A DNA stretch of 64,000 nt from Lycorma delicatula (Eukaryota > Arthropoda > Insecta > Hemiptera > Fulgoridae): assembly GCF_047948215.1 (NCBI RefSeq), contig NC_134455.1, positions 306,732,147 to 306,796,146 of the forward strand, written 5' to 3'. This document shows, piece after piece, positions 63,010-64,000 of the stretch. Position 1 is the first letter of the stretch; each line of letters starts with the position of its first letter. The notes beneath the pieces are model-generated. The model was given only the letters and a program-made list of their open reading frames with translations. It ran no database searches and was not told where the DNA came from. The position numbers and the translations under genes were made by a program.

Positions 63010-64000
63010 TTTATTTTAAAACCTTAGTATCCTAAAAATAATAAAATTTAAGTTACTTTACCTTCACATAAAGTACATACAGAGAAAATAAAACAGAATA
63101 AATATTGAAAAAACAAAAATTTCACCTACCATAATATTTAAATACATTTTTAATGCACCAATACACAATATAAAAATATTCTAAATGCTAGTAGACATAG
63201 CTCATCCACACATGCGTGTGTCCAAAAGAATTCCAGGTTAAAAATTGGGGTAAAGTTAAGAAACATAATCAATGACCCAATGACAAAACAGAAATACAAC
63301 AAATTGAACAAACCAAAAAAATAAAAGGAATCAATAAATAACACAACACAAATTCATTCACAGCAATGAAATACGCTTAGAGAATATATTATTTGTATCT
63401 TGAAAAATAAGCATAGAGAAATGAAGCTTATATTTTAATAATTTAATGAAACATTTACCATGCTTAATAAAAAGTTGAAAATATGTTTCCAGAATATCTT
63501 TTACCAGACAACAATCAATCTCTTCTTCAATGGTATTTATTTCACAGCTCAAATATATAAATGATCAAACCAAAGTAAAGTACAGGGTGGGTGGGAAGTC
63601 CCTTTAACTGTAATAAATCCAGCTTAATTGGGCTCTACTGCTGATATCGCTCATTACTGCTACATTGATCTCCTGCTACATCACTCATTGATGCTAGCTT
63701 ATTTTTCAAAAAATGTTTTTGTCCTTATAACCTCACTACAAAAAAAATCTTTCAGGTTAAACTTGGTTAATCCTGTTCCATTAACTGGTATACTACAGGG
63801 TAAGTTTACATTTTAACAATGAGAACAGAGATGCACTAATGGTTCTTTTTTCATATTCTAGATTTTCTTTTTAATAATTTGTTAATTTTTGAAAGCTACT
63901 AAAATTCAATTCCATTTTTTTGTTAACCTGCAGATGTGACTAATGGTATAACTCACATTTTATAATAATGTTTCCTAACACACATTTTTTTCTGAGTAAA
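63010..64000. other. Upstream flank of BUD23
   Basis: Should hold the BUD23 promoter and perhaps an untranslated exon. I see no clear core-promoter motif. ACAGGGTGGGTGGGAAGTCC near 63581 resembles a transposon end, but no partner or transposase is visible. The rest is AT-rich. Confidence 0.5.

Noticed and set aside
1..64000. A multi-gene system linking DBNL, RNF181 and BUD23
   Set aside because: The genes share only strand and neighbourhood, have unrelated known roles, and are each single conserved eukaryotic genes with their own signals.
1..64000. Endogenous viral sequences
   Set aside because: No capsid, glycoprotein or viral polymerase motifs were recognised; the polymerase-like pieces fit LINEs.

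Overview
The window looks like nuclear DNA from an arthropod with a large, AT-rich, repeat-laden genome. An insect, possibly a hemipteran, is my best guess, from the transposon types and the very long introns; I cannot name the species. Three conserved eukaryotic genes are recognisable, all on the minus strand. Their coding exons cover only about 1.7 kb of 64 kb. The rest is intron or intergenic DNA filled with decayed transposons, SINEs and small palindromic repeats.

Layout, left to right. (1) 1-34633: the 5' part of a drebrin-like / actin-binding protein 1 gene (DBNL, fly Abp1). Four coding exons lie at 34551-34633, 24327-24382, 16597-16709 and 2025-2237, separated by introns of 10.2, 7.6 and 14.4 kb. 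They encode the ADF-homology actin-binding domain; the rest of the gene lies beyond the left edge. (2) 34634-41698: intergenic, with SINEs and an IS630/Tc1-like transposon. (3) 41699-57304: a complete coding region for an RNF181-type RING-H2 E3 ubiquitin ligase (146 residues) in three coding exons with introns of 12.7 and 2.5 kb. (4) 57305-62153: intergenic, holding a Tigger/pogo-like transposon. (5) 62176-63009: an intact, uninterrupted BUD23 (18S rRNA N7-guanine methyltransferase) reading frame of 277 residues. The three genes have unrelated jobs (actin and endocytosis, ubiquitination, ribosome biogenesis), and I see no operon-like logic.

Mobile DNA. Recognisable items are a nearly full-length but dead mariner with TA-flanked inverted ends (17716-18938), a second mariner fragment (14.1-14.8 kb), two pogo/Tigger-type elements (10.6-11.8 and 60.2-62.0 kb), at least three remnants of one IS630/Tc1-like transposase family (3.6, 38.7 and 55.3 kb), and an R1-like LINE (48.6-49.8 kb). 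There are also fragments of another LINE type (12.7-13.3 and 28.2-29.7 kb), five copies of one tRNA-derived SINE, one copy of a second tRNA-derived SINE, a pair of 150-bp MITEs, a long foldback inside a Helitron-like island (51.7-53.0 kb), and a non-autonomous element with terminal inverted repeats (11.9-12.7 kb).

I found no undescribed multi-gene system. The most informative oddities are two different SINEs inserted at one target so that the 14-bp target duplication is present three times, a shared 3' tail between those two SINE families, an inverted SINE pair inside an RNF181 intron, and several perfect or near-perfect palindromes of unknown origin.
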